64,000 nt of DNA from Lachnospiraceae bacterium A2 (GCA_000403315.2 KE159636.1:249062-313061), one strand, 5' to 3'; counted from the first letter of the stretch, positions 16,265 to 27,250 are shown. Numbers and translations: made by a program. The notes: generated by a model from the letters alone, not told the origin.

Positions 16265-17851
16265 TTACAGGTTATTAAATACAACCGTTTCTTTTTCCAG
16301 TTCTTCCACTACTTCTTTGTTAATGCCCATGCGCTGGGTGATATCCTCCATGTCACTGGCGAGGTTTTTGTTATTCCCGGCTACATCTGCAATGCCATTG
16401 GCGCTTTCGTCAATGGCTTTTGTGATTGTGCAGATAGAATCTGCAATCCCGGACATGGAATATTTTAAGTGCTCTGTCTGGCCGGAAAACTGTGCCATTG
16501 TATGGCGGATATAAGCGGCGTCCTCCTTGTATTGGGTTCCTGACTGTACAAATGTCTGGAATTCCGTCAACACAGAATCGTTCATATAATCAATAAGCTG
16601 CTGTGCATTTTTTGTCAGGTTCGATACGGCTGAGGTGACAACGCTGTTGATTTCCTGAATCCGGTTAGCGGTTTCCTGGCTGGAATTGGCAAGGTCGCGT
16701 ACCTCCCGGGCAACTACGGCAAAGCCTTTGCCTGCATTACCGGCATTGGTGGCTTCTACAGAAGCATTTAAGGCAATGAGCTGGGTCTGCTGGGCAATGG
16801 ATAAGATTCCGCTGGTGAGGGACTGGATCTGGTCTACGCTTTTGCTCTGTTCTATCGCATGGTTGAGGGAACGCAGGATTTCTTCTGCTTTAGCCCCGGT
16901 AACGGCCACGCTGTTTTGGGCAGATTTCTGCATAGCGTCGGCGCGGGCGTCCATATGGGCAGTATATGCCGTAAGGGCGCTGCACTCTTTTGCCATAGTG
17001 TGGACGTCTGTCCGGACGGTTTCCGCATTGTCGTTGATGGAGGACACGTTGCTTGCCACTTCCTGGAAGGTTGCTGAGAGCTCCTCTGCAAGGGCGGACA
17101 GGCTGGCGGCGCTGCCTTTGGAATCCTGGGTTTTCTGCAGTACTTCGCTAGTCATGTGGTTAATGCGGCCGGAGCTGTCCTGTATGGTATTTAAAATGTT
17201 TTTAATCGGGAGCACGACGTAATTGCTGATTAGCTTTAAGTCTGTAAACACCAGCAGGGCGCATGCAATGGCTGCAGCGCAGCCTACAGCCAGGGAAATA
17301 AGGTATACCGTGGAAAGGTGCGCCCTTGCTTTCTGGGTCTGCCCGCTGATGGCGGCGTCCAGGGCGTCAATATCCGCTTCCATGGCAGCGGCGTAGGCAG
17401 CCACGTCGCCATTGGCCAGGGCATAGGCGTCTGTGGTTTTGTGGCGGGCGCTGGCGCAGACCAGATGTACCAGCGCATGTTTAAAGGAATCGTAATCAGA
17501 CAGGAGCAATTCATACTGCTCCTGTTCTTCCGGCCTTACATGGCGTTGGTAAGAAGCGGCCATTTCGTCCAGAAGGGCTTCTTTTTCTTTGATTTGCTGT
17601 ACAAGGGTAATCATGGTGTTATAATCTGTGGCAACAATATGGCTCAGGGCCATTTTATGTATCTCCATGGAGGACTGGCAGAGCTCTGCAAGCTGGCTCT
17701 TGCCGTCCATATAATTATCCGCGATTGTGGAAGCGCTGGCATTTACATTACGGATATTCAGGATGGAAAGGATATTTGACAGAAGCGCCACAATGCCCAG
17801 AAGGGCAATCGGCAGGATTAAACGGTATTTTAAACTGATTTTCTTTATCAT
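16265..17851 (-). CDS. Methyl-accepting chemotaxis protein
   Basis: A 528-residue chemoreceptor. One membrane segment lies near residues 10-33 and a second near 185-207, enclosing a periplasm-side helical sensor region of about 150 residues (4HB-like). The cytoplasmic part has the signalling-tip motif [20 protein letters not shown] followed by [18 protein letters not shown], which binds CheA/CheW. Start at 17851 has AGGAGC upstream on the minus strand; the longer frame to 17962 has no such site. It lies 76 bases behind the sugar-binding lipoprotein gene on the same strand, so they may be co-transcribed and the binding protein may feed ligand to this receptor. No other chemotaxis or flagellar gene is in the window. 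Confidence 0.9.
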   Translation of the reverse strand: MIKKISLKYRLILPIALLGIVALLSNILSILNIRNVNASASTIADNYMDGKSQLAELCQSSMEIHKMALSHIVATDYNTMITLVQQIKEKEALLDEMAASYQRHVRPEEQEQYELLLSDYDSFKHALVHLVCASARHKTTDAYALANGDVAAYAAAMEADIDALDAAISGQTQKARAHLSTVYLISLAVGCAAAIACALLVFTDLKLISNYVVLPIKNILNTIQDSSGRINHMTSEVLQKTQDSKGSAASLSALAEELSATFQEVASNVSSINDNAETVRTDVHTMAKECSALTAYTAHMDARADAMQKSAQNSVAVTGAKAEEILRSLNHAIEQSKSVDQIQSLTSGILSIAQQTQLIALNASVEATNAGNAGKGFAVVAREVRDLANSSQETANRIQEINSVVTSAVSNLTKNAQQLIDYMNDSVLTEFQTFVQSGTQYKEDAAYIRHTMAQFSGQTEHLKYSMSGIADSICTITKAIDESANGIADVAGNNKNLASDMEDITQRMGINKEVVEELEKETVVFNNL

Positions 17852-17927
17852 AACTGGTTGCTCCTTTGAAGTTTTGCAGGGCGGTGCGCCCATACAGGGT
17901 GGGCAGGCATACCCTGGGCCTTTTGCA

Positions 17928-19169
17928 CTAAGGTGCGGTAATCCCTTCTGCCATTGTGTCAAGCAGTTCCTGAAGGCTTGCCCCGGAAGGGTTCCCGGCT
18001 AAAATTTCAGCAGTAAATGTGGTGACTGGTTCCCAGAAATTGCTCCCAATGCGCTGGGGGGAAGAAAATTCTGATTGCTCCAGCAAGGCGGATATAGCAG
18101 GGGATCCCTGCACTTCCTCAGAGGAAGCGGCGTTGATATTGGAAGGTCCTTGCCCCCTCAGGCGGAAACGGAGCTTCTGGTTTTCCTCTTTTGCAATCCA
18201 TTCAGCCAGTTTTGCGGCCCATTCCCGGTGCTTGGAGTAAGCGTTGACCCCTATCAGCTTATAGCCGGAAAAAGAAGCCATCTGTACCTGCTGCCCGGCA
18301 CATGTATAAGCGGGGAGCTTTGCCGCGCCGAAATCATTGCCCCATGCTTCTTCCACGGCAACGGAATTCCATACGCCGTTAACGCCGGCAATAATGGAGC
18401 CGTTTTTGACGCCTTCTAAAAACCCGGCGTCGTCGGTACTGGTAAAGCCCGGGTTCCCGGCTATGCCTACCATGGCCTGGGCTACGTCGGTTCCTTTGAT
18501 TGCCCCTTCTGTGCTGTTCCATGTGCAGTAATTGGTAATCCCGTCATCGTTAAGGCCTACTGTAAGCCCGGTGTTCCCGAACAGGGAATAAACATACCAT
18601 CCCGAGGACCATTCCATAGAAACTTTTTTGCCATGGTTGGCGGCTATGGCAAGCATCTGGTCTAACGATTTGATGTCTTCTTCGGAAAAATATGCTTTAT
18701 TGTAATAGAGGAAATATCCATTGTCCGCCGTCAGGGGCAGGGCATATAAAGTATCATTTACAGAAGCCGCAAGGACGGCTTCCGGCAGGTTGGCCTTTTT
18801 GATATCTTCTGCGTGTTCTACCGGTTCCAGCGCGCCGGCTGCCACCAGCGAGTTTAACTGGTCGTCTGCAAAAGCGAATACATCTGCGCCTTTTTCCAAA
18901 TCTCCCAGCAATACGTCCATGCATGTGCTTTCGCTCTGTGGCATATAAGTAATTTCAAATTCTGCCTGCCCATGGTATTCTGCCTGAAATTCTTCCAGGA
19001 TCTGGCTGAGCAGCCCTTCATCTTCTTCTCCGCCCCAGACTGTCAGGCTGACGGTTTCCGGTTCCTCTGTCTGCGGTTTTTCTGCGGGGGCAGTTTTTTT
19101 CCCCTGGCATCCTGATAAGATGGCTGCCAGCAATAAAGCCGGAAGCCATAAGCTGTGTTTTCGTTTCAT
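17928..19169 (-). CDS. Extracellular sugar-binding lipoprotein (ABC transporter type)
   Basis: A 413-residue substrate-binding protein. A signal peptide ends in the lipobox LSGC (Cys21), followed by an acidic/proline linker and a mature domain starting [21 protein letters not shown], typical of MalE-like family 1 solute-binding proteins ([19 protein letters not shown] are further family-like blocks). It would capture an oligosaccharide outside the membrane. No permease or ATPase genes are adjacent; instead a chemoreceptor follows on the same strand. Start at 19169 has GGAGAGA upstream. Confidence 0.85.
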   Translation of the reverse strand: MKRKHSLWLPALLLAAILSGCQGKKTAPAEKPQTEEPETVSLTVWGGEEDEGLLSQILEEFQAEYHGQAEFEITYMPQSESTCMDVLLGDLEKGADVFAFADDQLNSLVAAGALEPVEHAEDIKKANLPEAVLAASVNDTLYALPLTADNGYFLYYNKAYFSEEDIKSLDQMLAIAANHGKKVSMEWSSGWYVYSLFGNTGLTVGLNDDGITNYCTWNSTEGAIKGTDVAQAMVGIAGNPGFTSTDDAGFLEGVKNGSIIAGVNGVWNSVAVEEAWGNDFGAAKLPAYTCAGQQVQMASFSGYKLIGVNAYSKHREWAAKLAEWIAKEENQKLRFRLRGQGPSNINAASSEEVQGSPAISALLEQSEFSSPQRIGSNFWEPVTTFTAEILAGNPSGASLQELLDTMAEGITAP

Positions 19170-19206
19170 GGCTCTCTCTCCATATAAATCTAGTATTTTG
19201 CTATCT

Positions 19207-19235
19207 ATCATACCATTTTTTTGCCATATTTGCAA
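19207..19235 (-). promoter_or_regulatory. Sigma-A-type promoter for the sugar-binding protein gene
   Basis: On the minus strand TTGCAA (19235-19230) and TATGAT (19212-19207) are separated by 17 bases, about 40 bases upstream of the start codon at 19169. Confidence 0.6.
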
Positions 19236-19282
19236 TTAGTGCGCTGGCTTTTACAGGTTCGGGAGGGGGAGGGCTTGTAATT

Positions 19283-19336
19283 TTAAGAAATCTTAATAAA
19301 TTTCCCTTCTTTCATTTAATAATCGCCTGATATAAT
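19283..19336 (+). promoter_or_regulatory. Probable promoter region of the two-component system
   Basis: A perfect TATAAT lies at 19331-19336 with only a weak -35 region. About 35 bases upstream TTAAGA-AA-TCTTAA (19283-19296) forms a short palindrome that could bind the response regulator. Weak -35 plus palindrome suggests activation, but this is inference. Confidence 0.45.
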
Positions 19337-19359
19337 AAACAAAATTTATCAGGTCAAGC

Positions 19360-19524
19360 CTAGTACAGCGAATAATAAGTAACTGGCACGTTGGCTTGTC
19401 TGATTTTTCATCTGCGGCGTTGCCGGCAATCGACGTAGCCACCGCTACGCCTCATTCCTCCGCCTTGCATATGAAACAATCATCCTGCGCCAATGTATCA
19501 GAAACTTATTATTCGCTGTATTAG
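19360..19524. repeat. 165-bp palindromic-ended element, copy 1
   Basis: Terminal inverted repeats of 21 bases with one mismatch (19360-19380, starting CTAGTACAGCGAATAATAAG, and 19504-19524). The middle contains ACGTAGCCACCGCTACGCCTC near 19432, which is closely matched inside the element at 54781. Length and core agree with that copy although the terminal repeats differ. It has no coding capacity and lies between the probable promoter and the response regulator start, so it is transcribed in the leader. It looks like a small non-autonomous mobile or structured-RNA element. Confidence 0.7.
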
Positions 19525-19603
19525 AGGATATCGCTCCGGCTTCTTGCTATTTTGCTTTATGCAACGTATAATATCAGGAGATAAAGGAAAGCGAGGCATA
19601 AAA

Positions 19604-20299
19604 ATGAAAAGTATTCTGGTCTGTGACGACGACAAGGAAATTGTAGACGCAATAGAAATTTATTTACAGCAGGAGGGCTACCGCATCCTGAAAGCCTACG
19701 ACGGCGAGCAGGCACTGCAGGTATTGAAGGAAAACGAAGTCCATCTTCTGATTATTGACGTGATGATGCCCAGGCTGGACGGAATCCGGGCTACGCTGAA
19801 AATCCGGGAGGACAGCAGCATACCTATTATTATCCTGTCAGCGAAATCCGAAGATGCGGACAAGATTCTGGGGCTGAATATCGGTGCGGACGATTATGTG
19901 ACAAAGCCGTTTAACCCGCTGGAGCTGGTGGCGCGGGTGAAATCCCAGCTTAGGCGCTATACCCAGCTTGGCAATGCGGCGGAGAACAACCGGCGGGTCT
20001 ACCAGGTTGGCGGGCTGGTCATTAACGATGATTTGAAGGAAGTGCTTGTGGACGACGAGCCGGTGAAGCTTACGCCTATTGAGTACAATATCCTGCTGCT
20101 TTTGGTGAAAAACCAGGGCAAGGTTTTTTCTATTAACCAGATTTATGAGAGCATCTGGAATGAAGACGCCATTGGCGCAGATAATACCGTGGCTGTACAT
20201 ATCCGCCATATCCGGGAAAAAATAGAAATAAACCCAAGGGAGCCAAGGTATCTGAAAGTAGTCTGGGGTGTGGGCTACAAAATTGAGAAGTCAAAATAA
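19604..20299 (+). CDS. OmpR-family response regulator
   Basis: A 231-residue protein: receiver domain with acidic pocket DDD (residues 8-10), phosphoacceptor Asp52 in LLIIDVMMPRLDG and Lys101 in YVTKPF, then a winged-helix DNA-binding domain (LTPIEYNILLLLVKNQGKVFS, VAVHIRHIREKIE). It would be phosphorylated by the histidine kinase encoded 28 bases downstream. ATG 19604 is set by the receiver start; the frame extends upstream into the palindromic element without a better site. Target genes are unknown. Confidence 0.92.
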   Translation: MKSILVCDDDKEIVDAIEIYLQQEGYRILKAYDGEQALQVLKENEVHLLIIDVMMPRLDGIRATLKIREDSSIPIIILSAKSEDADKILGLNIGADDYVTKPFNPLELVARVKSQLRRYTQLGNAAENNRRVYQVGGLVINDDLKEVLVDDEPVKLTPIEYNILLLLVKNQGKVFSINQIYESIWNEDAIGADNTVAVHIRHIREKIEINPREPRYLKVVWGVGYKIEKSK

Positions 20300-20327
20300 T
20301 TAGTAAGGAAATGAAAGTGGTGGTGAA

Positions 20328-23171
20328 GTGGCAAAAGTTCGGTATTCTGCTGGCCTAAAGGCAACTGCGGTGGTAGCCCAGCAAATTTTTTCCGTGGTTT
20401 TAGTGCTGTGCATGATTGTGTTGGCAGTGCTGTTCCAAAAGGATATTTTAGATTTTGGGAATATGAAGGACAAGTCTTTTGAAGGATCCGGCTATTTTTC
20501 CGCCAAGTTCCAGGAGGCAGCGGATGAAGTCCTGAATTTTACCGATTTGCGCAAGAAGTTTGAAACGGACGGCAGCTATGACAGTGAAAAAGAAGTGGAT
20601 ATCTGGGAATACCGCAATAACCGGGAGGTTGCCATAGAGGGTCCCCAGAGAAAAGAAGAAGCTGCGCTCTGTTATACATTGGGTGACCTGTCGGAGTGGT
20701 CCAGAAGTTACAGCAACGCCAATTATGAATTTGTTTCTTCTTTTTCCTTAGACCACGGCATCCAGCAGAAACGGGACATTTACCGGAATGGGAATTCTGT
20801 GCTGAGCGAGGAGAAACATATTTCCAGCCTGGATGAAATGACGGAAGAACTGCAGGGGATTATCGTGGAACATGTGGAGCATTGCTATGGGGGGTCTTAT
20901 AGTATTTCTGGAAAAAGCTGGGGGACGGAACATGTGGATGATCCGGCAGGGGCTGGAACTTATGGGCAGCCGGGAGCAGAGGTGCAGGAAGGCATGGAAG
21001 CCAGCCAGTTAAAGCTTGCTGCTGCCATCCAGGAAGACACAGGCACAGCGGCGGCAGAGGGCGAGGGGATAAGCCAGGACGCAAATGAAGCGGCGTCAGA
21101 GGAGGATAGCCCTGGGGAAGATTCCCTCAGCATAAAGGAAATTGTAAAAAAAGTCATCAATGGGAAGCTTTATGACTTAAAAGAGGAGGAACTGGTCCTG
21201 CTTTTAAGGAGCATGGATCTGGCTGAAGCGAATAACACCGTATACTATGATTTTATTGACGAAGACTATCTCCCAATTGGGGGAATGGGAATTTGGGATG
21301 GTTTCATGACAGGGAAATATTCCATGGAACAGATGCAGGACGCGTATGCGGCGCTGGAGTATACCCTTGCCAACATTGGGGTTGAGATTAACCAGTATAA
21401 GCGGTGCCTGAATTTATATAACCTGACGGAACAGGGAAGCAATGTCTATTATTGGGTAAGCCGCGGGGATGAGGAAGCTATTTATACCAATATTAAGGAA
21501 CCAGTGGAAACTGCGTTTCAAAAGTTCGAGGAGAAAAAGGGGAAATACCTGTTTTATCAGGAGCGGGAAATCCGCTTTGAAACAAATGTAAAGGACATGG
21601 AAGACGTATTTTACAACAGGCTGGAGCCGAGGTACGGCGGGAAAGGGAGCGTATTTTTCATTTGCGTGGACACGGAATTTCCCAATGAGGATGAATTTTC
21701 GCAGGCCAAAAGGGAATATGCCAACATGCGCCCATGGATTTTTTTCAGCATAGCAGGCCTTGCCATCAGCTTCAGCATTTGCTTAGTCTGCCTGATTTAC
21801 TTAAGCATGGCGGCTGGCAGGCGGGAAGGGGAGGAACAGGTTTATTTAAACTTGTTTGACCGGCTGCCTACGGAATTTTTGTACTTGATGGCAGTGGTGG
21901 AAGGGATTATCTGTTTCCTGCTGGTAGGGGAAGTGTTTTACCGGTTTGGGAGCGAGGAACTGGCAGGGCTTTTGATTATGTCCGGGGTGCTGGCATTTTT
22001 CAGCATGGCGTTTTTATCTATTTTTTACCTGAGCTTTGTGCGGAGGATCCGTGCGGGGGTACTGTGGAGCCAGAGCATCCTGCATTGGTTTGTGAAAGGG
22101 ATTGGCATGTTGTTCACCCAGCGGAAATCATCTACAAAAATGTTAATTTGGTTTGGGCTGCATTTATTGGCATGTTTCCTGCTGCTGTCCAGGATGCTGG
22201 CGAATTATTACGGCGGAAGTGAGCTGTTCTGGGGGACGGCATGTTTTCTGCTGCTCTGCTGCGTGGAAGCGGTGCTGATTATCCGGGAAGGCGTCCAGCG
22301 CAATAAGGTGTTGGAAGGGATTGGGAAAATTTCCAGCGGCGATTTGGAATACAAAATTGCAGTGGAAGAACTGAACGGGGACAACCGACGGCTGGCAGAA
22401 GCAGTAAACACCATCGGGGACGGGCTGTTCCATGCGGTGGATGACAGCATGAGGAACGAGCATTTAAAGACGGACCTGATTACCAATGTATCCCATGACA
22501 TTAAGACGCCGTTAACCTCTATTATCAATTATGTGGACCTGCTGAAACGGGAAGAACTGCCCAATGAGCGGATCCAGGCTTATATCTCCGTGCTGGATAC
22601 CAAATCCCAAAGGCTGAAACAGCTTACGGAGGATTTAGTAGAAGCTTCTAAGGTGAGTTCCGGGAATATTAAGCTGGAGATGGAACGGATTAATCTGGTA
22701 GAACTTGTGTACCAGACAGGTGGGGAGTTCAATGAGAAATTTGAAGCCCGCAGCCTTACCGTGGTAACGAAGCTCCCCCGGGAACCGGTGGTGATATTAG
22801 CGGACGGCAGGCGCATTTGGCGGGTGCTGGAGAACCTTTATAATAACGTGGCGAAATATGCCATGGAGCATACCCGGGTGTATGTGGATTTGGAAGCGGA
22901 TGGGGAAAAGGTGTGCTTTTCCATTAAAAATATTTCCGAAAACCCCTTGAACATCCAGGCGGATGAACTGACGGAGCGGTTTATCCGGGGGGATATTTCA
23001 AGGAGCACCGAGGGCAGCGGGCTGGGGCTTTCCATTGCCAAAAGCATCACTACCCTGATGGGGGGCGAATTTGAGATTTACCTTGACGGGGATTTGTTTA
23101 AGGCTATGGTGACCTTCCAGCAGCAGCCGGAACAGCGTATGCTCCCCATGGCGGAGGATGTGGAAATGTAG
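20328..23171 (+). CDS. Large membrane sensor histidine kinase
   Basis: A 947-residue kinase. One membrane segment (about 12-36), a long extracellular region (about 40-465) with an acidic Glu/Ala/Gly-rich stretch, then about five to six further membrane helices (about 470-660) and a HAMP-like linker. The HisKA box is NVSHDIKTPLTSIINY with His723; the ATPase domain has NLYNNVAKY (N box) and STEGSGLGLSIAK (G2 box). It pairs with the response regulator just upstream. The start is GTG 20328. The multi-helix region after the sensor is unusual compared with two-helix kinases and could itself sense membrane state. Confidence 0.85.
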   Translation: MAKVRYSAGLKATAVVAQQIFSVVLVLCMIVLAVLFQKDILDFGNMKDKSFEGSGYFSAKFQEAADEVLNFTDLRKKFETDGSYDSEKEVDIWEYRNNREVAIEGPQRKEEAALCYTLGDLSEWSRSYSNANYEFVSSFSLDHGIQQKRDIYRNGNSVLSEEKHISSLDEMTEELQGIIVEHVEHCYGGSYSISGKSWGTEHVDDPAGAGTYGQPGAEVQEGMEASQLKLAAAIQEDTGTAAAEGEGISQDANEAASEEDSPGEDSLSIKEIVKKVINGKLYDLKEEELVLLLRSMDLAEANNTVYYDFIDEDYLPIGGMGIWDGFMTGKYSMEQMQDAYAALEYTLANIGVEINQYKRCLNLYNLTEQGSNVYYWVSRGDEEAIYTNIKEPVETAFQKFEEKKGKYLFYQEREIRFETNVKDMEDVFYNRLEPRYGGKGSVFFICVDTEFPNEDEFSQAKREYANMRPWIFFSIAGLAISFSICLVCLIYLSMAAGRREGEEQVYLNLFDRLPTEFLYLMAVVEGIICFLLVGEVFYRFGSEELAGLLIMSGVLAFFSMAFLSIFYLSFVRRIRAGVLWSQSILHWFVKGIGMLFTQRKSSTKMLIWFGLHLLACFLLLSRMLANYYGGSELFWGTACFLLLCCVEAVLIIREGVQRNKVLEGIGKISSGDLEYKIAVEELNGDNRRLAEAVNTIGDGLFHAVDDSMRNEHLKTDLITNVSHDIKTPLTSIINYVDLLKREELPNERIQAYISVLDTKSQRLKQLTEDLVEASKVSSGNIKLEMERINLVELVYQTGGEFNEKFEARSLTVVTKLPREPVVILADGRRIWRVLENLYNNVAKYAMEHTRVYVDLEADGEKVCFSIKNISENPLNIQADELTERFIRGDISRSTEGSGLGLSIAKSITTLMGGEFEIYLDGDLFKAMVTFQQQPEQRMLPMAEDVEM

Positions 23172-23247
23172 TTACTGTGGGCAGCAAGACCTTTTGGCAC
23201 TACCATATCGGCTATTATAAAAAATGGGGAACTCAAAAAATTTTATA

Positions 23248-23276
23248 TTGCAGTTCTGAAAAAAAAGCCCTATAAT
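23248..23276 (+). promoter_or_regulatory. Sigma-A-type promoter for the aconitase-like gene
   Basis: TTGCAG (23248-23253), 17 bases, TATAAT (23271-23276). The leader that follows contains GGCAGCCGGGGCTGCC (about 23295-23310), a compact hairpin, and AGGAGG before the ATG at 23396. Confidence 0.75.
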
Positions 23277-23395
23277 AAGGTTATGTTTGGCGGGGGCAGC
23301 CGGGGCTGCCTCCGTTTCCACAATCTTTATCTGCAAAAGCCATGGATTACACTTAATTAATACACCATCTCAACATTATTTCAGGAGGAAACCAC

Positions 23396-25702
23396 ATGAT
23401 AACATTACACAATGGCGGTGTTTACCTGTTAAACGGCACATCATTCATTGATGACGGCCATCAGGCAGCCGCAGCCATTCAGGCAGAAACAGGCGTATCC
23501 ATAACAAAAGAAGAAGCGGCTAAGAATACCATTGCCTATGGGATTTTAGAAAGCCACAACACTTCCGGCGCAATGGATAAGCTGAAACTGAAATTTGATA
23601 AACTTACGTCCCACGACATAACATTTGTAGGAATCATCCAGACGGCAAGGGCTTCCGGGCTGGAAAAATTCCCGGTGCCCTATGTGCTGACGAACTGCCA
23701 CAATTCCCTGTGCGCAGTAGGCGGGACCATCAATGAGGACGACCACATGTTTGGGCTAAGCTGTGCCAAGAAATATGGCGGTGTCTATGTGCCCCCCCAT
23801 CAGGCGGTTATCCACCAGTATGCAAGGGAGATGCTTGCCGGCGGCGGCAGGATGATTTTGGGCTCGGATTCCCATACCAGATACGGCGCGCTTGGCACCA
23901 TGGCTATGGGCGAAGGAGGGCCGGAACTGGTGAAACAGCTTCTGGGCAAGACGTATGACATTAATATGCCGGGGGTAGTGGCAGTTTATTTAAGCGGAAA
24001 GCCCCAGAAGGGCGTAGGGCCTCAGGACGTAGCCCTTGCTATTATTGGGGAAGTTTTTGCCAACGGCTATGTAAACAATAAGGTGATGGAATTTGTAGGG
24101 CCTGGGGTATCTGCCTTAAGCGCGGATTTCAGAATTGGCATTGATGTTATGACAACGGAAACCACCTGCCTGTCCTCCATCTGGCAGACCGATGGGACCA
24201 TCCGGGAATTTTATCAGGTGCATGGAAGGCCGGAGGATTACAAAGAGCTGAACCCGGGGAAAGTGGCATATTACGACGGGCTGATTGAGGTGGACTTAAG
24301 CAAGGCCAAACCAATGATTGCCATGCCGTTCCATCCCAGCAATACGTATACCATTGAGGAATTGAATGCGAACCTGCTGGATATTTTAGACGACTGCGAG
24401 AAAAAAGCGCAGGTAAGCTTAGACGGCGCCGTAGACTTCACGCTGAAGGATAAGGTGAGGAACGGGAAGCTTTATGTAGACCAGGGGATTATTGCAGGCT
24501 GCGCCGGGGGCGGATTTGAAAATATCAGTGCGGCGGCGGACATTATGGAAGGGGCCAGCATTGGTTCGGATGAATTTACCTTAAGCATTTATCCAGCCAG
24601 TATGCCTATCTATATGGAACTGATGAAGACAGGGGCGGCAGAAACCCTGATGGAAACAGGGGCAATTTTAAAGACAGCCTTTTGCGGGCCGTGCTTTGGC
24701 GCAGGGGACACCCCGGGAAATAACGGGTTCTCCATCCGCCATTCCACACGGAATTTCCCCAACCGGGAGGGGAGCAAGCTGCAAAGCGGGCAGATTGCTT
24801 CTGTGGCGTTAATGGATGCACGTTCCATTGCAGCGACGGCGGCAAATAAAGGGTATCTGACTGCGGCTACCGACGTGGACGTATACTACACCAACCCGAA
24901 ATACCATTTTGACAGCAGGATTTATGCAAACCGCGTTTTTGACAGCAAGGGGGTGGCAGACCCGTCCCAGGAGATCAAGTTTGGCCCCAATATCAAGGAC
25001 TGGCCGGCTATGAGCCCGCTGCCAGAGAACATGGTGCTGAAAGTGGTATCTGAAATCCATGACCCGGTAACGACTACGGATGAGCTGATCCCTTCCGGGG
25101 AAACTTCTTCGTACCGTTCGAACCCGCTGGGGCTTGCAGAATTTACCCTGTCAAGGAAGGACCCGGCATACGTAGGCCGTGCCAAAGAAATCCAGAAAGC
25201 CCAGAAGGCCGTGGAGGAAGGGACATGCCCCCTGGATGTGGTGGAAGAATTAAAGCCCGTCATGGCAGCAGTTAACGCAGCTTTCCCGGAGAAAAAATTT
25301 GGGGAGCAGAACGGGCCGGGCACCCTTGGGTTCGGCAGCACTATTTTTGCCGTGAAGCCAGGGGACGGCTCCGCCCGGGAACAGGCGGCTTCCTGCCAGA
25401 AGGTGCTGGGAGGCTGGGCAAATATTGCCAATGAGTATGCGACGAAGCGTTACCGCTCCAATCTGATTAACTGGGGGATGCTCCCATTCCTGCTCCCGGA
25501 AGGGGAACTGCCCTTTGCCAATGGGGATTACCTTTTCATCCCTGACATACGTAAGGCAGTGGAGGGGAAGGAAGCCCAGATTCCGGCCTATGTGGTGAAG
25601 GATGGGGCGATGAAGGAATTTACCCTTGGGATGGGGGAACTCACAGAGGATGAGCGCACCATTATCTTAAAGGGATGCCTGATTAATTATTATAAAGGTT
25701 AA
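23396..25702 (+). CDS. Aconitase-family hydratase
   Basis: A 768-residue aconitase-superfamily protein. The three iron-sulfur cysteines are in AGCAGGG (Cys369) and FCGPCFG (Cys430 and Cys433); [20 protein letters not shown] is the typical substrate/cluster region, and the C-terminal swivel domain has [21 protein letters not shown]. The sequence is closer to the group annotated simply as hydratase (YbhJ-like) than to AcnA or AcnB, so citrate/isocitrate as substrate is not certain. Strong AGGAGG precedes ATG 23396 and a consensus-like promoter lies upstream. Single-gene unit. Confidence 0.85.
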   Translation: MITLHNGGVYLLNGTSFIDDGHQAAAAIQAETGVSITKEEAAKNTIAYGILESHNTSGAMDKLKLKFDKLTSHDITFVGIIQTARASGLEKFPVPYVLTNCHNSLCAVGGTINEDDHMFGLSCAKKYGGVYVPPHQAVIHQYAREMLAGGGRMILGSDSHTRYGALGTMAMGEGGPELVKQLLGKTYDINMPGVVAVYLSGKPQKGVGPQDVALAIIGEVFANGYVNNKVMEFVGPGVSALSADFRIGIDVMTTETTCLSSIWQTDGTIREFYQVHGRPEDYKELNPGKVAYYDGLIEVDLSKAKPMIAMPFHPSNTYTIEELNANLLDILDDCEKKAQVSLDGAVDFTLKDKVRNGKLYVDQGIIAGCAGGGFENISAAADIMEGASIGSDEFTLSIYPASMPIYMELMKTGAAETLMETGAILKTAFCGPCFGAGDTPGNNGFSIRHSTRNFPNREGSKLQSGQIASVALMDARSIAATAANKGYLTAATDVDVYYTNPKYHFDSRIYANRVFDSKGVADPSQEIKFGPNIKDWPAMSPLPENMVLKVVSEIHDPVTTTDELIPSGETSSYRSNPLGLAEFTLSRKDPAYVGRAKEIQKAQKAVEEGTCPLDVVEELKPVMAAVNAAFPEKKFGEQNGPGTLGFGSTIFAVKPGDGSAREQAASCQKVLGGWANIANEYATKRYRSNLINWGMLPFLLPEGELPFANGDYLFIPDIRKAVEGKEAQIPAYVVKDGAMKEFTLGMGELTEDERTIILKGCLINYYKG

Positions 25703-25704
25703 TA

Positions 25705-25803
25705 TGCCAAAGGGTGCATGGGAACCTGCCCCTCCATGGGCAGCCCTGCGCCGGGTGGCGCTTATCTGGGGGCCTGCCTTCTGCCAGGGGCATGTCTTTG
25801 GCA
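25705..25803. repeat. Imperfect inverted repeat in the leader of the AI-2E-family gene
   Basis: TGCCAAAG (25705-25712) pairs with CTTTGGCA (25796-25803), and inner stretches such as CCATGGGCAG and TGGGGGCCTGCC can pair further, so the about 100-base segment can fold into a long imperfect stem. It lies just behind the aconitase-like stop and may act as terminator/attenuator or be a decayed palindromic element. Confidence 0.4.
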
Positions 25804-25836
25804 CGCTTTAGTACTAGGAAAAGAGGAAATGTTATT

Positions 25837-27183
25837 TTGGAAGAACAGGGTAAGAAAGCAAATGGGAAAACAAACTGGAACATCAGGCCTTATCTGGCAA
25901 TGGGGCTGACGTCCTTTCTGGTAGTTGCAGCCAGCATATTATTTTTCTTTCTGGTATACCGCTATAACGGCGTGACGCAGCTTATGGATAAGATGTCGGT
26001 GATCCTGCAGCCGATTAGCATTGGCTTGGTGCTTGCCTATCTGGTGACGCCCATTGTGAACTTTGAGGAGCGTTACTTGCTGCCCTTTGTGCAGGCGAGG
26101 ATGAAAAACCAGAGGAAAAGCAAGCGGCTGGTGCGTGGCTTAAGCGTGGCGGGGGCTTTGCTGTTTGTGGCGGTGATTATCGGCATTTTGCTGCAAATGG
26201 TTATTCCGGAACTGTACCGGAGCATTGATGGGATGATAGGGACCCTTCCTAAGCAGGTCAACAGCTTTATGGACTGGCTCAATGATTATGTGAGCTCAGA
26301 CAGCAATATTTCCGGTTATTTGGAAACGGCTTTGACGAAAGGGACGGAAATTTTTGAGGACTGGGCACAGACGGAATTCCTGCCCCAGACCAAAAACATT
26401 ATTGCAGGGCTTACCACAGGGGTGATTACAGCCGTAAAGCTGTTTTTTAATGTGATTGTGGGCATTATTGTTTCTGTCTATGTGCTGATGAGCAAGGAAG
26501 CCTTCATTGGGCAGAGCAAGAAGGTTGTGTACGCTGTTTTTTCCGGTAAACAGGCCAATGTCATTATCCATACGGTGCACAAGAGCAATGAAATTTTCGG
26601 TGGGTTCATTTCCGGGAAAATTCTGGATTCCCTGATTATCGGCATCCTTTGCTTTATCTGCCTATATCTGATGAAAATGCCATATACGGTTCTTGTCAGC
26701 GTGATTGTAGGGGTAACGAATGTCATTCCGTTTTTCGGCCCTTACCTGGGGGCGGTGCCAAGCGCCATCCTGATTATGCTGGCGAACCCCATTATGGGGC
26801 TGTACTTTATCATCTTTATCTTAGTACTGCAGCAGATTGACGGAAATATTATCGGCCCGAAAATCCTTGGGGATTCCACAGGCCTTTCATCCTTCTGGGT
26901 TATCTTTGCAATCCTGACGTTTGGCGGGATTTTAGGCATCCCGGGAATGATTATCGGGGTTCCGGTATTTGCAGTGTTCTTCTACATTATGAAAAAAATG
27001 CTGGGCTATATCCTGAAACGCAAGCAGCTCCCAAGGGATACCAGAAGCTACATTAATGTAATGAAGCTGGATCTCGAAACCAATACGCTGGTCTGCGAAG
27101 TGAAAAAAGAACCAGATCAAAAAAGAAAAACGGGGCAGGACAGCGGGACAACAGGAAAAAAGGGGAAATCCAAAACAAAATAA
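25837..27183 (+). CDS. AI-2E family transporter
   Basis: A roughly 448-residue polytopic protein of the AI-2E transporter (formerly UPF0118/PerM) family. Hydrophobic helices near the N terminus (LTSFLVVAASILFFFLVY, then ILQPISIGLVLAYLVTPIV) and the family blocks FFNVIVGIIVSVYVL, VGVTNVIPFFGPYLGAVPSA and GNIIGPKILGDSTGLSSFWV are present. The C-terminal about 45 residues are charged and cytoplasmic. Exported substrate is unknown; members include ion/proton antiporters. The start is uncertain: TTG 25837 has AGAGGA nine bases upstream, whereas ATG 25792 lacks a spaced site. Confidence 0.8.
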   Translation: MEEQGKKANGKTNWNIRPYLAMGLTSFLVVAASILFFFLVYRYNGVTQLMDKMSVILQPISIGLVLAYLVTPIVNFEERYLLPFVQARMKNQRKSKRLVRGLSVAGALLFVAVIIGILLQMVIPELYRSIDGMIGTLPKQVNSFMDWLNDYVSSDSNISGYLETALTKGTEIFEDWAQTEFLPQTKNIIAGLTTGVITAVKLFFNVIVGIIVSVYVLMSKEAFIGQSKKVVYAVFSGKQANVIIHTVHKSNEIFGGFISGKILDSLIIGILCFICLYLMKMPYTVLVSVIVGVTNVIPFFGPYLGAVPSAILIMLANPIMGLYFIIFILVLQQIDGNIIGPKILGDSTGLSSFWVIFAILTFGGILGIPGMIIGVPVFAVFFYIMKKMLGYILKRKQLPRDTRSYINVMKLDLETNTLVCEVKKEPDQKRKTGQDSGTTGKKGKSKTK

Positions 27184-27207
27184 CGGGGAACAGGACTGAC
27201 AAATATT

Positions 27208-27250
27208 CCGCAGATGCTGCCCTAACGGGGACAGTATCTGCGGATTTTTT
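27208..27250 (+). terminator. Intrinsic terminator behind the AI-2E-family gene
   Basis: CCGCAGATGCTG and CAGTATCTGCGG form a 12-base stem with one mismatch around CCCTAACGGGGA, followed by ATTTTTT. Confidence 0.85.
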
